Source: Streptomyces tanashiensis (GTDB lineage Bacteria > Actinomycetota > Actinomycetes > Streptomycetales > Streptomycetaceae). From it: 64,000 nucleotides of DNA. The notes under the pieces were generated by a model, which saw only the letters and a program-made list of their open reading frames with translations, was not told the DNA's origin and searched no databases. Shown here piece after piece: positions 8,937 to 17,137 of the stretch. Each line of letters starts with the position of its first letter. The stretch's first letter is position 1. The position numbers were made by a program, and so were the translations under genes. The stretch is from NCBI RefSeq assembly GCF_014648895.1, contig NZ_BMRZ01000003.1, positions 992,001 through 1,056,000 on the forward strand, in the 5' to 3' direction.

Positions 8937-9016
8937 CGCCGGCCGGTGGCGGAGCGGGGTCACGGTTCCTGACCCCGGCCTCCACCGGAGCGTGGCGCGG
9001 GGTTCCTGACGCGGCC
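8928..9016. repeat. Stop-codon-anchored tandem repeat, three units
   Basis: GGTTCCTGAC followed by a GCCGGCC-like block occurs at 8928, 8964 and 9001, with periods of 36 and 37 bases. The first unit contains the TGA stop of the upstream gene. The remaining spacer to the PhoX-like gene start at 9161 holds no other clear element. Confidence 0.6.
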
Positions 9017-9160
9017 CGAAGCGGCGCGGTGTCCCGCGCGGGCCGCGGGGGCGCGCCGCCCGGGATGCCGGGCGGTGTTCCCGTGGTGTTCAGGCGGTGT
9101 TCGCGGGGGCGCGGGAGGGTGGCCCGCGAGATCCGGCCACCACAGGGAGACCCCACCACC

Positions 9161-10603
9161 ATGCCGCTCAATCGCAGAGAGTTCACCAAGCAGTCCGCCG
9201 TCGCCGGTGCGGGCCTCGCCCTCACCGGTGTCGTCGGGGCTCTCGCCACCGCGCCCGAGGCGCTCGCCTCCGACGAGCCGGAGGCGTACGGAGCCGGCCA
9301 CGAGCACGGCCACGGCCACGGTCATGGCCACGCCCTCGGGTACGGCCCGCTGGTCGCCGACCCCGACGGGATGCTGGCCCTGCCCGAGGGGTTCTCGTAC
9401 CGCGTCGTCACCCACAGCGGCGTGACCCGGCTGGAGTCCGGTGAGTTCACCCCCTCCAACCACGACGGCACCGCCGCCTTCGCCGGCCCGCGCGGCACCA
9501 CGTACCTCGTCAACAACCACGAGCTCAAGGGCCCCCGCGCCTCCTGGGCCCACCCCGTCCCGCTCACCGAGGGGCTCGTCTACGACCCGGCCGCGGCCGG
9601 CGGCTGCACGGTCGTCGAGGTGCACCGCGACGGCACCGTCGCCGAGTGGGTCGGCATCGCCGGCACCTCCACCAACTGCGCGGGCGGCCGCACCGCCTGG
9701 GGCACCTGGCTGACCGGCGAGGAGACCGAGGACCTGGCCGGCAAGAACGGCATGACCAAGGACCACGGCTACATCTTCGAGGTCGACCCGCGCGACCGCC
9801 GCGCCAACCTCGCCCCGAAGCCGGTCAAGGCCTTCGGCCGCTACGCCCACGAGGCCGTCGTCATCGACCCCAAGCGCGGCCACGCCTACCTCACCGAGGA
9901 CGCCTCCGGCCCGAACGGGCTGCTCTTCCGCTGGGTGCCGCCGCACGGCTTCGAGCACGGCCGCGGGAAGCTCCGTACCCTCGCCGACGACGCCGGTGTG
10001 CTCCAGGCCTTCAAGTGCATCGACTCCTCGGGCCGCTTCGTGGACGACCTGTCCCGCGCCACCCGGATCGGCACCGTCTACGGCGTCGACTGGGTCGACG
10101 TCCCCGACCGCGACGCCCGCACCACCCCCGTCCGCAAGCAGTTCGCGGCCGGCCAGGTCACCCGCGCCCGCAAGCTGGAGGGCATGTGGTGGGCCGACGG
10201 CGGCGCCTACGTCGTCTCCTCCTACGCGCGCGAGGAGAGCCCCGGTACCGCGCACGACGGCCAGGTCTGGTTCTACGACCCGAAGCGCCGCACCCTCACC
10301 CTCAAGGTGCTCCTCGGTGTGAACGCGGCCCCGGACGAGGACGGCGCCTTCGACGGCCCCGACAACATCACCGTCTCGCCGTACGGCGGGCTCGTCATCG
10401 CCGAGGACGGCGAGGGCGTCCAGCACCTCTTCGGCGCGACCGACTCGGGCCGCACCTACCCGATCGCCCGCAACGACCTCAACGGCAGCGAGTTCACCGG
10501 CGTCGTCTTCTCGCCCGACGGCGACACGCTGTTCGCCAACATCCAGGACCCGGGCATCATGGTGGCGATCACCGGTCCCTGGCGCCGTCAGCCCCGCCGC
10601 TGA
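9161..10603 (+). CDS. Tat-exported PhoX/DUF839-family phosphatase-like protein
   Basis: A 480-residue protein with a twin-arginine signal 'MPLNRREFTKQSAVAGAGLA' and hydrophobic core to about residue 36. Directly after cleavage comes a His/Gly repeat (47-58, 'HEHGHGHGHGHA'). The remainder matches the PhoX/DUF839 beta-propeller: 'TYLVNNHELKG', 'GTWLTGEETED', 'GRYAHEAVVIDPKRGHAYLTED', 'DGPDNITVSPYGGLVIAEDG' and 'EFTGVVFSPDGDTLFANIQDPG'. PhoX enzymes are calcium/iron-dependent alkaline phosphatases that release phosphate from extracellular esters. Tat export implies that it folds with its cofactor in the cytoplasm. Starts at an ATG after AGGGAG. Whether it is an active phosphatase or a homologue with another role is not decided by sequence. 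Confidence 0.88.
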   Translation: MPLNRREFTKQSAVAGAGLALTGVVGALATAPEALASDEPEAYGAGHEHGHGHGHGHALGYGPLVADPDGMLALPEGFSYRVVTHSGVTRLESGEFTPSNHDGTAAFAGPRGTTYLVNNHELKGPRASWAHPVPLTEGLVYDPAAAGGCTVVEVHRDGTVAEWVGIAGTSTNCAGGRTAWGTWLTGEETEDLAGKNGMTKDHGYIFEVDPRDRRANLAPKPVKAFGRYAHEAVVIDPKRGHAYLTEDASGPNGLLFRWVPPHGFEHGRGKLRTLADDAGVLQAFKCIDSSGRFVDDLSRATRIGTVYGVDWVDVPDRDARTTPVRKQFAAGQVTRARKLEGMWWADGGAYVVSSYAREESPGTAHDGQVWFYDPKRRTLTLKVLLGVNAAPDEDGAFDGPDNITVSPYGGLVIAEDGEGVQHLFGATDSGRTYPIARNDLNGSEFTGVVFSPDGDTLFANIQDPGIMVAITGPWRRQPRR

Positions 10604-10630
10604 GACAGTTGAGGCCGAAACTGATCTCTG

Positions 10631-10672
10631 GTCAGTTCCATGGACTGACATCTAACATGTCAGTCCATGGAC
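10631..10672. promoter_or_regulatory. Nested inverted repeats over the start codon of the GntR gene
   Basis: CCATGGACTGACA (10638-10650) and TGTCAGTCCATGG (10658-10670) form a perfect 13-bp inverted repeat with a 7-base spacer. GTCAGTTCCATGGACTGAC (10631-10649) is itself a near-perfect palindrome. The ATG of the GntR gene (10667-10669) lies inside the right arm, and TAACAT (10653-10658) could be the -10 box. Occupancy would block both transcription and translation, so autorepression is likely. Confidence 0.75.
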
Positions 10673-11371
10673 GCACTGCGGCCCGTGGGCCGGACCCTGC
10701 TGCGTGACCGGGCGTACGAGGCGCTGCGCGAGGCCATCGTGCGCGGCGACCTCGCTCCCGGCGCCTCGCTGAAGGACGCGGATCTCGCCGAACGGCTCGG
10801 GCTCTCGCGCGCACCCGTGCGCGAGGCCCTGGCCCGGCTCGGCGACGAGGGGCTCGTCGAGTCCAAGCCGCAGAGCTACACCCGGGTCACCCGGCCGGTC
10901 AGCCGGGTCGTCCGGGACGCCGCCTCGGTGGTGCGGGTGATGCACGAACTCGCCGCCCGGACCGGCGTGCCGCTGCTCGGCCCCGAGGGCATCCGGGCCA
11001 TGCGCGAGGCCAACGAGCGCTTCGCGGCGGCCGTCCGCGCCTCCGACGTGGAAGCCGCCCTGGACGCCGACGACGAGCTCCACCAGGTCCTCGTCGTCGC
11101 CAGCGGCAACCACGCCGCCGCCGCCACCATCGCCCGCTACACCCCTCTGATCCGCCGCGTCGAGCGGCGTCTCTTCGGCGACGCCGGGAGCTGCGGATCG
11201 GCCGAACTGCACGCCCGGCTCATCGAGGCGTGCGCGGCGGGGGACGCGGAGGAGGCGGTGCGGGTCACCACGGAGATCTGGGCCGCCCTCGAACAACTGG
11301 CGGACGACGCGATCGAGGTGGCCGAGGTCACCGGCATCCCGGCACCCGTCGATCCTCCCGAACGGCCGTAG
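10667..11371 (+). CDS. GntR-family (FCD-type) regulator upstream of ACC deaminase
   Basis: A 234-residue regulator. The N-terminal winged helix is clear ('[20 protein letters not shown]', then '[20 protein letters not shown]', about 11-65), followed by a helical FCD ligand domain with the metal-binding pattern D-x3-H ('[11 protein letters not shown]') and a later His pair region ('ELHARLIEA'). The ATG at 10667 is the only possible start after an in-frame stop at 10646-10648, and no ribosome site precedes it, so the message is probably leaderless. The gene ends 47 bases before acdS on the same strand, so it most likely controls acdS expression, with 1-aminocyclopropane-1-carboxylate or a related amino acid as a possible inducer (inference). 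Confidence 0.88.
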   Translation: MDALRPVGRTLLRDRAYEALREAIVRGDLAPGASLKDADLAERLGLSRAPVREALARLGDEGLVESKPQSYTRVTRPVSRVVRDAASVVRVMHELAARTGVPLLGPEGIRAMREANERFAAAVRASDVEAALDADDELHQVLVVASGNHAAAATIARYTPLIRRVERRLFGDAGSCGSAELHARLIEACAAGDAEEAVRVTTEIWAALEQLADDAIEVAEVTGIPAPVDPPERP

Positions 11372-11418
11372 CGCGTCCAGGACCGTCGACCAGCCGCCGT
11401 CACCCACCGGGAGCCGCT

Positions 11419-12435
11419 TTGCCGATCACCGACTTCGACCGCTACCCGCTCCTCTTCGGGCCCTCCCCGGTCCACCCGCTCGAACGGCTCACCCACCACC
11501 TCGGCGGCGCCACCCTCTGGGCCAAGCGCGAGGACTGCAACTCCGGTGTCGCCTACGGCGGGAACAAGACCCGCAAGCTGGAGTACCTGGTCGCCGACGC
11601 CCTCGCCCAGGGCTGCGACACCCTCGTCTCCATCGGCGGGGTCCAGTCCAACCACACCCGCCAGGTCGCCGCCGTCGCTGCCCGCGCCGGACTCGCGTGC
11701 GTCCTCGTCCAGGAGAGCTGGGTCGACTGGCCCGACCCGGTCTACGACAAGGTCGGCAACATCCTGATCAGCCGCCTCGCGGGCGCCGACGTGCGCCTGG
11801 TGAAGGCCGGGTTCGGCATCGGCTTCAAGGAGAGCTGGGAGCAGGCCCTGCGGGAGGTCGAAGAGGGCGGCGGGAAGCCGTACGCGATCCCGGCGGGCGC
11901 CTCCGACCACCGGCTCGGCGGCCTCGGCTTCGCGAACTGGGCGTACGAGGTGGCCGAGCAGGAGCGCGCGCTCGGCGTCCTCTTCGACACGGTCGTCGTC
12001 TGCTCGGTGACCGGCTCCACGCAGGCCGGCATGGTCGCGGGCTTCGCCGCGCTCGCCGAGGAGGGCGGTCCGGCCCGGCGGATCATCGGGATCGACGCCT
12101 CCGCGAAGCCCGTCCCGACGCACGAGCAGATCACCCGGATCGCCCGGGACACCGCCGCCCTCATCGGCGTCGAGCGCGAGGTGACGGCCGCCGACGTGGA
12201 GCTCGACGAGCGCTACCACGCCGGGGTGTACGGCGTCCCGGACGAGGCCACCCTCGACGCGATGCGGCTCGCCGCCCGCACCGAGGGCATGGTCACCGAC
12301 CCCGTGTACGAGGGGAAGTCGATGGCGGGTCTGGTCGATCTGGTGGACCGGGGAGAGATCGGCCGGGACTCGACCGTGCTCTACGCCCACCTCGGCGGCC
12401 AGCCCGCCCTCAACGCCTACAGCGCGCTGTTCTGA
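11419..12435 (+). CDS. acdS: 1-aminocyclopropane-1-carboxylate deaminase
   Basis: A 338-residue PLP enzyme of fold type II. TTG at 11419 with GGGAG 6 bases upstream gives the family's normal N-terminus '[20 protein letters not shown]' and exact usual length. The PLP lysine is Lys50 in '[11 protein letters not shown]', and '[18 protein letters not shown]' is the substrate-binding loop. The residues that separate ACC deaminase from D-cysteine desulfhydrase, Glu and Leu (Pseudomonas Glu295/Leu322), are present in 'VYEGKSMAG' and '[10 protein letters not shown]'. It converts the plant ethylene precursor ACC to 2-oxobutyrate and ammonia, a trait of plant-associated bacteria. It is in an operon with the GntR gene and converges on the TerD gene with a small CCGGG-gga-CCCGG hairpin between them. 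Confidence 0.92.
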   Translation: MPITDFDRYPLLFGPSPVHPLERLTHHLGGATLWAKREDCNSGVAYGGNKTRKLEYLVADALAQGCDTLVSIGGVQSNHTRQVAAVAARAGLACVLVQESWVDWPDPVYDKVGNILISRLAGADVRLVKAGFGIGFKESWEQALREVEEGGGKPYAIPAGASDHRLGGLGFANWAYEVAEQERALGVLFDTVVVCSVTGSTQAGMVAGFAALAEEGGPARRIIGIDASAKPVPTHEQITRIARDTAALIGVEREVTAADVELDERYHAGVYGVPDEATLDAMRLAARTEGMVTDPVYEGKSMAGLVDLVDRGEIGRDSTVLYAHLGGQPALNAYSALF

Positions 12436-12452
12436 CCGGGGGACCCGGCCGC

Positions 12453-13703
12453 TCAGAGTGCCTGGGCGGCCGGCTTCACCATGCCCCGGACGGTCCGCGA
12501 CTTCACGAACTCGCCCATCGCGGTCATCTCCCACTCGCCGGAGAACTGCTTGATCAGCTTGGCCATCATCACGCCGGTCTGCGGCTCGGCGGTGGTCAGG
12601 TCGAAGCGGACCAGCTCCTCGCCGGTCGCCGCGTCGATCAGCCGGCAGTAGGCCTTGGCGACCTCGGTGAACTTCTGGCCGGAGAACGAGTTCACAGTGA
12701 AGACCAGACCGGTCGCGTCGGCGGGCAGCCGGCCGAGGTCGACGACGATCACCTCGTCGTCGCCCGCGCCCTCACCGGTGAGGTTGTCGCCGGAGTGCTT
12801 CACCGAGCCGTTGAGGATGGACAGCTTGCCGAAGTAGCAGCTGTCCAGGTGGTTGCGCTGCGGGCCGTACGCGATGACGGAGGCGTCCAGGTCGATGTCC
12901 TTGCCCCGGTACGCGGGCTCCCAGCCGAGGCCCATCTTGACCTGGGAGAGCAGCGGGCGGCCGCCCTTGACCAGGGACACCGTCTGGTTCTTCTGGAGGC
13001 TGACCCGGCCCTTGTCGAGGTTGATCTTGCCGGTGGATACGGGGGCGGCAGCGGCGGCCGGGGCCGCGATCCGCGGGTCCACCGGGGCGGCGGGCGGCGC
13101 GGGCGGCGCCGGCGGTGCGACCGGAGCCGGGGCCGGGGCGACGGGCGCGGGGGCCACCGGGGCCGGGGCGACGGGCGCGGGTGCCTGCGCGGCGGCGGGC
13201 TCGTCGTCCACCGAGACGCCGAAGTCGGTCGCGATGCCGGCGAGCCCGTTCGCGTACCCCTGGCCCACCGCGCGGGCCTTCCACGCGCCGTTGCGCAGAT
13301 AGATCTCGACGACCACCAGCGCCGTCTCCGTGGCCAGCTGCGGCGGCGTGAAGGTGGCGATCACGGCGCCGTCGTCCGCGTTCCGGATGGTGGCCGTGGG
13401 CTCGATGCCCTGGAAGGTCTGGCCCGCGGCGTCCGGGCTCGCGGTGACGACGATCCTCTCGATGCCGGCCGGGACGGCGCCGGTGTCCACCAGGATCGCG
13501 TCGGGCGCGGTCCCGCCGCCGGAGCGGTAGGTGACACCGGGCCCGGCCGGCTGGTTGTAGAAGATGAAGTCGTCGTCCGAGCGCACCTTGCCGTTGGCGC
13601 CGAGCAGCAGGCCCGAGACGTCGAGCCGCACGGGGGCGGCCACGTCCACCGCCACGCGCGCGGCGGTGAGAGGGATGTTCGAGCCGGGGGTCATTGCGGT
13701 CAT
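12453..13703 (-). CDS. Tandem-domain TerD-family protein with Pro/Ala linker
   Basis: A 416-residue protein with two TerD-type domains. Domain 1 (about 4-165) holds 'GKVRSDDDFIFYNQPAGPGV' and 'IRNADDGAVIATF'. A Pro/Ala/Val-rich linker (about 172-228) has repeats of 'APAPVAPAP'. Domain 2 (about 238-416) begins 'KINLDKGRVSLQKNQTVSLV' and has 'KDIDLDASVIAYGPQ', 'GDDEVIVVDLGRLP' and 'YCRLIDAATGEELVRFDL'. The acidic 'DDDF' and 'DLDAS' stretches are the calcium-binding sites of TerD proteins. Family members work in tellurite, stress and membrane-associated phage/toxin resistance functions; the exact role here is unknown. It is not in a ter operon. The ATG at 13703 has an alternative at 13694. Confidence 0.85.
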   Translation of the reverse strand: MTAMTPGSNIPLTAARVAVDVAAPVRLDVSGLLLGANGKVRSDDDFIFYNQPAGPGVTYRSGGGTAPDAILVDTGAVPAGIERIVVTASPDAAGQTFQGIEPTATIRNADDGAVIATFTPPQLATETALVVVEIYLRNGAWKARAVGQGYANGLAGIATDFGVSVDDEPAAAQAPAPVAPAPVAPAPVAPAPAPVAPPAPPAPPAAPVDPRIAAPAAAAAPVSTGKINLDKGRVSLQKNQTVSLVKGGRPLLSQVKMGLGWEPAYRGKDIDLDASVIAYGPQRNHLDSCYFGKLSILNGSVKHSGDNLTGEGAGDDEVIVVDLGRLPADATGLVFTVNSFSGQKFTEVAKAYCRLIDAATGEELVRFDLTTAEPQTGVMMAKLIKQFSGEWEMTAMGEFVKSRTVRGMVKPAAQAL

Positions 13704-13739
13704 GCCAGGGCTAACGATCCGGGCCCCTTTGCCGTTCCC

Positions 13740-13979
13740 TTACCCGCGCCGGGTTCGGCCGGTCTGGTTACGCGGGTGGCTCCTGGCCTGCCGTTCGTTG
13801 CCGAAGCGGTACGAGCCCGTCCAGCGGGCCATGACCAGCTGGGGGTCGCCCGCCTCCACCTCCGCGAGGAACTTCTCGGCGCGCCCGCCGCGCAGCACGC
13901 CCGCGGCGCGTCCCTGGTGGGTGAGGACGACGGAGCCGTCGTGGCGGCGCTCGTAGGTGAATCCATGGGGTCGTGGCAT
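13740..13979 (-). CDS. Small conserved actinobacterial protein, unknown function
   Basis: From ATG at 13979 this gives 79 residues starting 'MPRPHGFTYERRHDGSVVLT' with 'HQGRAAGVLRGGRAEKFLAE' following, a compact basic/acidic pattern that looks like a real small domain; the C-terminal 20 residues are basic and probably disordered. In-frame upstream ATGs at 13988, 14015 and 14036 are possible; the 14036 one overlaps the start of the divergent AraC gene and would leave no promoter room. CAGGA sits 9 bases before 13979. No known function recognised. It lies between the TerD gene and an AraC regulator. Confidence 0.65.
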   Translation of the reverse strand: MPRPHGFTYERRHDGSVVLTHQGRAAGVLRGGRAEKFLAEVEAGDPQLVMARWTGSYRFGNERQARSHPRNQTGRTRRG

Positions 13980-14034
13980 GCCGCGCATCCTGCCGTTCCC
14001 GGTCAGATCCGTCATATGAATATTCTTTCGGTCC

Positions 14035-15039
14035 ATGGGAGCTGTGGGGGTCGCGGGTGGCGCGGGGGCTGTGGGCGGGAACTCGTTCCGGACGGGTGAC
14101 GTGGACGAGGCGCGCGAGGAGCTCGACGCGCGCTACTACGCGAACCGCATGGCCGTCGTCGACCGGGAGCGGCGCCCCTTCGCGGCCCGCTTCGACACCG
14201 TGGCGCTCGGGCCGCTGGTCATCGGGGACCTCAGCTGCGGCACCGATGTCCGGATGAGCTTCGGCGAGCTCGGCGCGTACCACCTGAACGCTCCGCTGAG
14301 CGGGACGATGGAGATGCGTCAGGGCGGCGGCTCCCGGATCGTCGCGACGCCCGGCGAGGCGCTGCTGCTCGACCCGGCCGGGGACACCTTCCTCGACCGC
14401 TGGAGCGGGGACTGCCGGACCCTGTCCGTGAAGGTCGGGGCGGCCGAACTGCGGGACCGCCTCGAACAGCTCATGGGCCGGGCGCCACGCGGCCCGCTCA
14501 CCTTCGCCCCGCACCTGGACATCACGCGGGGCCCCGGCCTGAGCTGGGTGCGCTTCGCCCGCCAGGTCGCCGCCGAGGCGCTCGCCGGGGAGGGGCTCGC
14601 CACGCACGAGCTGGTCGCCAGGCCCCTGCAGGAGGCGCTGCTCAACGGGCTGCTCCTGGCCGCCGAGCACCCCTGGCGGGAGGCGCTCGCCCATCCGGGG
14701 GAGGCGCGGCGCCCGGCCCCGGTCAAGCGGGCGATGGACGCGGTGCGGGAGCGCCCCGAGCACCCGTTCACGACCACCGAGCTCGCCGCCCTGGCCCGGG
14801 TGAGCGTGCGCCGCCTCCAGGAGTCCTTCCGGGAGTACGTGGGGATGTCGCCGATGGCGTACGTGCGGGAGGTCCGGCTCGACCGGGTCCGCGAGGAGCT
14901 GCGGGCCGCCGCGCCGGACGAGGTGAGCGTGAGCGAGGTGGCCTGGCGCTGGGGCTTCGCCCACCAGGGGCGGTTCGCGGCCCGCTACCGGGAGAGGTTC
15001 GGCGAGTCGCCGTCCTGGACGCTCCGGTCGGGCCGCTGA
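14035..15039 (+). CDS. AraC-family regulator with AraC_binding_2-type sensor domain
   Basis: A 334-residue regulator. The N-terminal half is a cupin-like sensor of the kind beginning 'FRTGDVDEAREELDARYYAN', with 'YHLNAPLSGTMEMRQGG' and 'GEALLLDPAGDTFLDRW'. The C-terminal 100 residues are two helix-turn-helix units ('FTTTELAALARVSVRRLQES' and 'VSVSEVAWRWGFAHQGRFAA'). The conserved FRTGDVDEAR segment requires a start upstream of 14089, which supports ATG 14035. TATTCT at 14021-14026 is spaced as the -10 box of a leaderless gene. The target is not evident; the divergent small gene is the nearest candidate. Confidence 0.85.
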   Translation: MGAVGVAGGAGAVGGNSFRTGDVDEAREELDARYYANRMAVVDRERRPFAARFDTVALGPLVIGDLSCGTDVRMSFGELGAYHLNAPLSGTMEMRQGGGSRIVATPGEALLLDPAGDTFLDRWSGDCRTLSVKVGAAELRDRLEQLMGRAPRGPLTFAPHLDITRGPGLSWVRFARQVAAEALAGEGLATHELVARPLQEALLNGLLLAAEHPWREALAHPGEARRPAPVKRAMDAVRERPEHPFTTTELAALARVSVRRLQESFREYVGMSPMAYVREVRLDRVREELRAAAPDEVSVSEVAWRWGFAHQGRFAARYRERFGESPSWTLRSGR

Positions 15040-15301
15040 GGCGGCAGGGGGCGCGCCGGTGGCCGGGCGTGCGCTTCCGTGCTCCGACTCATCGCGCAAT
15101 CCGGACAGGTGCCGCGTTCCGCGGCTCGCGATGATCTTCGACCGGGCCTACGGTGAGCTGGTCGGGCGCGCCGAGGCGCGCCGTGACCCGGGCCCCGGCC
15201 GGCTCCCCCGTATCAGTCCGGCCGGGTCCTGCGTACCTCCCGCCGCCGACACCGAGAGCGTCACTCCGGGGTCTCTCGGCGGCGGTCCGGCCGCGCCGCT
15301 C

Positions 15302-16057
15302 TCACGCCAGTCCTCCGTTGCTCATCAGCAGCTGCCCGTTGACCCACTGGCCCTCGGGGGAGCAGAGGAAGTCCACCAGGTGCGCGGTGTCCCGAGGGGT
15401 GCCGAGGCGGCCGAGCGGGGTCTGCCGGACCATCTCCTCCCGGAGCTCCGCCGTCATCCAGCCGGTGTCCACCGGGCCCGGGTTGACGGCGTTCGCGGTG
15501 ACCCCGAGATGCGCGAGCTCCCGCGCCGCGGCCAGGGTGATGCGGTCGAGCGCGCCCTTGCTCGCCCCGTACGGGAGGTTCCCCACGGTGTGGTCGCTGG
15601 TCAGGGCGACGATGCGGCCGGTGCCGGGAGCGCCGGTGAAGCGGCGGCCGAACTCCCGGATCAGCAGCCAGGACGCGCGCGTGTTGACGGCGAAGTGCCG
15701 GTCGAAGCTGTCGAGCGTGGTGTCGAGCAGGCCCGAGTCGACGGACTCGCAGTGACACAGGACGAGAGCCGTGACCGGGCGGCCGTACCGCTCCTCGACC
15801 GCGTCGAAGACGCGCCCGGGAGCCTCCGGATCGGCGAGGTCCGCCTCGACGGCCAGGGCGGTCGCGCCCCGCTCGGCGAGGTCGCCCCGGATCGCGGCGG
15901 CCGCTCCCTGCTCGACACCCCACTCCATGCGCAGGTCGTAGGGGGTCCAGCAGGTGAACGCGATGTCCCAGCCCGACTCCGCGAGGCGCCGGGTGATGCC
16001 CGCGCCGATGCCGACGGTGCGGCCGACGCCGGTGACGAGGGCGAGTGGACGGGTCAC
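15302..16057 (-). CDS. SDR-family oxidoreductase downstream of uronate dehydrogenase
   Basis: A 251-residue SDR with a variant glycine loop 'TGVGRTVGIGAGI' (9-21) resembling the enoyl-reductase-like or divergent SDR group, an extended insertion around 40-55 ('YDLRMEWGVEQGAAAAI'), 'LTSDHTVGNLPYGASKGALD' with catalytic Ser154, Tyr163 and Lys167, and 'NPGPVDTGWM'. GTG at 16057 follows GAAGGAG. It lies 55 bases after udh on the same strand, probably one transcript. A role in sugar-acid metabolism is suggested only by this neighbour. The 262 bases between its stop and the AraC gene hold no clear feature. Confidence 0.85.
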   Translation of the reverse strand: MTRPLALVTGVGRTVGIGAGITRRLAESGWDIAFTCWTPYDLRMEWGVEQGAAAAIRGDLAERGATALAVEADLADPEAPGRVFDAVEERYGRPVTALVLCHCESVDSGLLDTTLDSFDRHFAVNTRASWLLIREFGRRFTGAPGTGRIVALTSDHTVGNLPYGASKGALDRITLAAARELAHLGVTANAVNPGPVDTGWMTAELREEMVRQTPLGRLGTPRDTAHLVDFLCSPEGQWVNGQLLMSNGGLA

Positions 16058-16112
16058 GGGGTGTCTCCTTCGTCGCTGCGGTCCGCCGGCCCGGTGCCGG
16101 CGGGGGGCCCGT

Positions 16113-16922
16113 TCAGTGGGGCCAGCGGGGCGGGTCCACGCAGAAGTGGCCGCCCAGGTAGAGGTCGTCGGGGCTGCCCTCCGCCGGGAGGCCCTTCTCG
16201 GCGATGAGCTTCTCCGCGTAGACCTCCGAGTCGTCCTCCGGCGCGTAGCCGAGCGCCCGGGCCGTGGAGAGGTCCCACCACGCGCGCGTGTTCGCGGAGG
16301 AGCCGTACACGACCGTGTGGGCCACGTCCTCGGCGGTGAGGGAGGCGTGCAGGAGGCGGGCGCAGTCGGCGGGGCTGAGCCAGATCGAGAGCATCCGTAC
16401 CGAGGTGGGCTCCGGGAAGCAGGAGCCGATGCGGAGGGAGACCGTCTCGACCCCGTGCAGGTCCCAGTAGAGCTGGGCCAGGTCCTCGCCGAAGCACTTG
16501 GAGAGGCCGTAGAAGGTGTCGGGCCGGTGCGGGGTGTCGACCGGGATCGGCGGCTCGCCCTCGCGCGGGCGCCGGGTGAAGCCGACGGCGTGGTTGCTGG
16601 AGGCGAGGACGACGCGCCGGACGCCCTCCTCGCGGGCGGCCTCGTAGAGGTACTGGGTGCCGGCGATGTTGGCGGCCATGATCTTCTCGAAGTCGGCCTC
16701 CAGGGAGATGCCCGCCAGGTGCACGACCGCGTCCACGCCCCGGACCGCCTCGCGCAGTGCGGCGCGGTCCGCGAGGTCGGCGACGATCGCGTCCGGAGCC
16801 CCGGGGACGGGGGCGACGTCCAGCAGGCGGAGCTCGTAGCCGTACGGGGGCAGCAGCTCCCGCATCAGCGTGCCGACGCCCCCGGCGGCGCCGGTGAGCA
16901 GGAGGGTGCGGGGTGCGGACAT
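16113..16922 (-). CDS. udh: Uronate dehydrogenase (NAD+)
   Basis: A 269-residue extended-SDR protein that follows the Agrobacterium Udh pattern along its length: 'LLTGAAGGVGTLMRE' (NAD loop 11-17), 'HLAGISLEADFEKIMAANI', 'VLASSNHAVGF' (Ser108-Asn110), 'FYGLSKCFGEDLAQLY' with catalytic Tyr138 and Lys142, 'RIGSCFPEP', and 'RMLSIWLSPADCARL'. It oxidises D-glucuronate or D-galacturonate to the aldaro-lactone, first step of the oxidative uronate route. It is divergent from kdgD, which acts two steps later. The dehydratase that should stand between them (glucarate/galactarate dehydratase) is not in this window. Confidence 0.9.
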   Translation of the reverse strand: MSAPRTLLLTGAAGGVGTLMRELLPPYGYELRLLDVAPVPGAPDAIVADLADRAALREAVRGVDAVVHLAGISLEADFEKIMAANIAGTQYLYEAAREEGVRRVVLASSNHAVGFTRRPREGEPPIPVDTPHRPDTFYGLSKCFGEDLAQLYWDLHGVETVSLRIGSCFPEPTSVRMLSIWLSPADCARLLHASLTAEDVAHTVVYGSSANTRAWWDLSTARALGYAPEDDSEVYAEKLIAEKGLPAEGSPDDLYLGGHFCVDPPRWPH

Positions 16923-17036
16923 GGAGCGGGTCTCCTCCGTCGAACGGCATCCACATGAGTGGGATTCACAACCGTGGACACGCTAGGGACGCGTCCGACG
17001 GAGCGTCAAGATCCTTGACGGAGGCGGCCCATCGCC

Positions 17037-17066
17037 TTGACCGGCCGATCGGGGCTGCTCTAGCGT
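17037..17066 (+). promoter_or_regulatory. Promoter for kdgD
   Basis: TTGACC (17037-17042), an 18-base spacer and TAGCGT (17061-17066) make a good sigma-HrdB-like promoter. Transcription would start near 17073, 65 bases before the GTG of kdgD. Confidence 0.6.
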
Positions 17067-17096
17067 GCGTGAGGTCAGCGTTCATGCATATGGATG

Positions 17097-17110
17097 ACAG
17101 TCATAACTGT
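17097..17110. promoter_or_regulatory. Palindrome downstream of the kdgD promoter
   Basis: ACAGT-CATA-ACTGT is a perfect 5-bp-arm inverted repeat about 25 bases into the expected transcript. Just upstream GCGTTCAT (17078-17085) is shared with the IclR-type operator region near 40002. Together they suggest repression of kdgD by a sugar-acid regulator (inference). Confidence 0.4.
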
Positions 17111-17137
17111 GCACGACGGACTTCCCTGGGAGCACCC

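Noticed and set aside
7424..10603. A 1059-codon open frame on the plus strand covering the acidic protein and the PhoX-like gene
   Set aside because: Its first half is Arg/Pro-rich shadow of the real gene at 7473-8936; only the PhoX-like part from 9161 is coding.
12453..13703. Part of a full tellurite-resistance or TerD-linked conflict operon
   Set aside because: Neighbours are acdS and an AraC regulator; no terB, terC, terF or ATP-grasp partner is present.
15040..15301. A gene in the spacer between the AraC and SDR genes
   Set aside because: Frames here are short and lack start/ribosome-site and protein-like composition.
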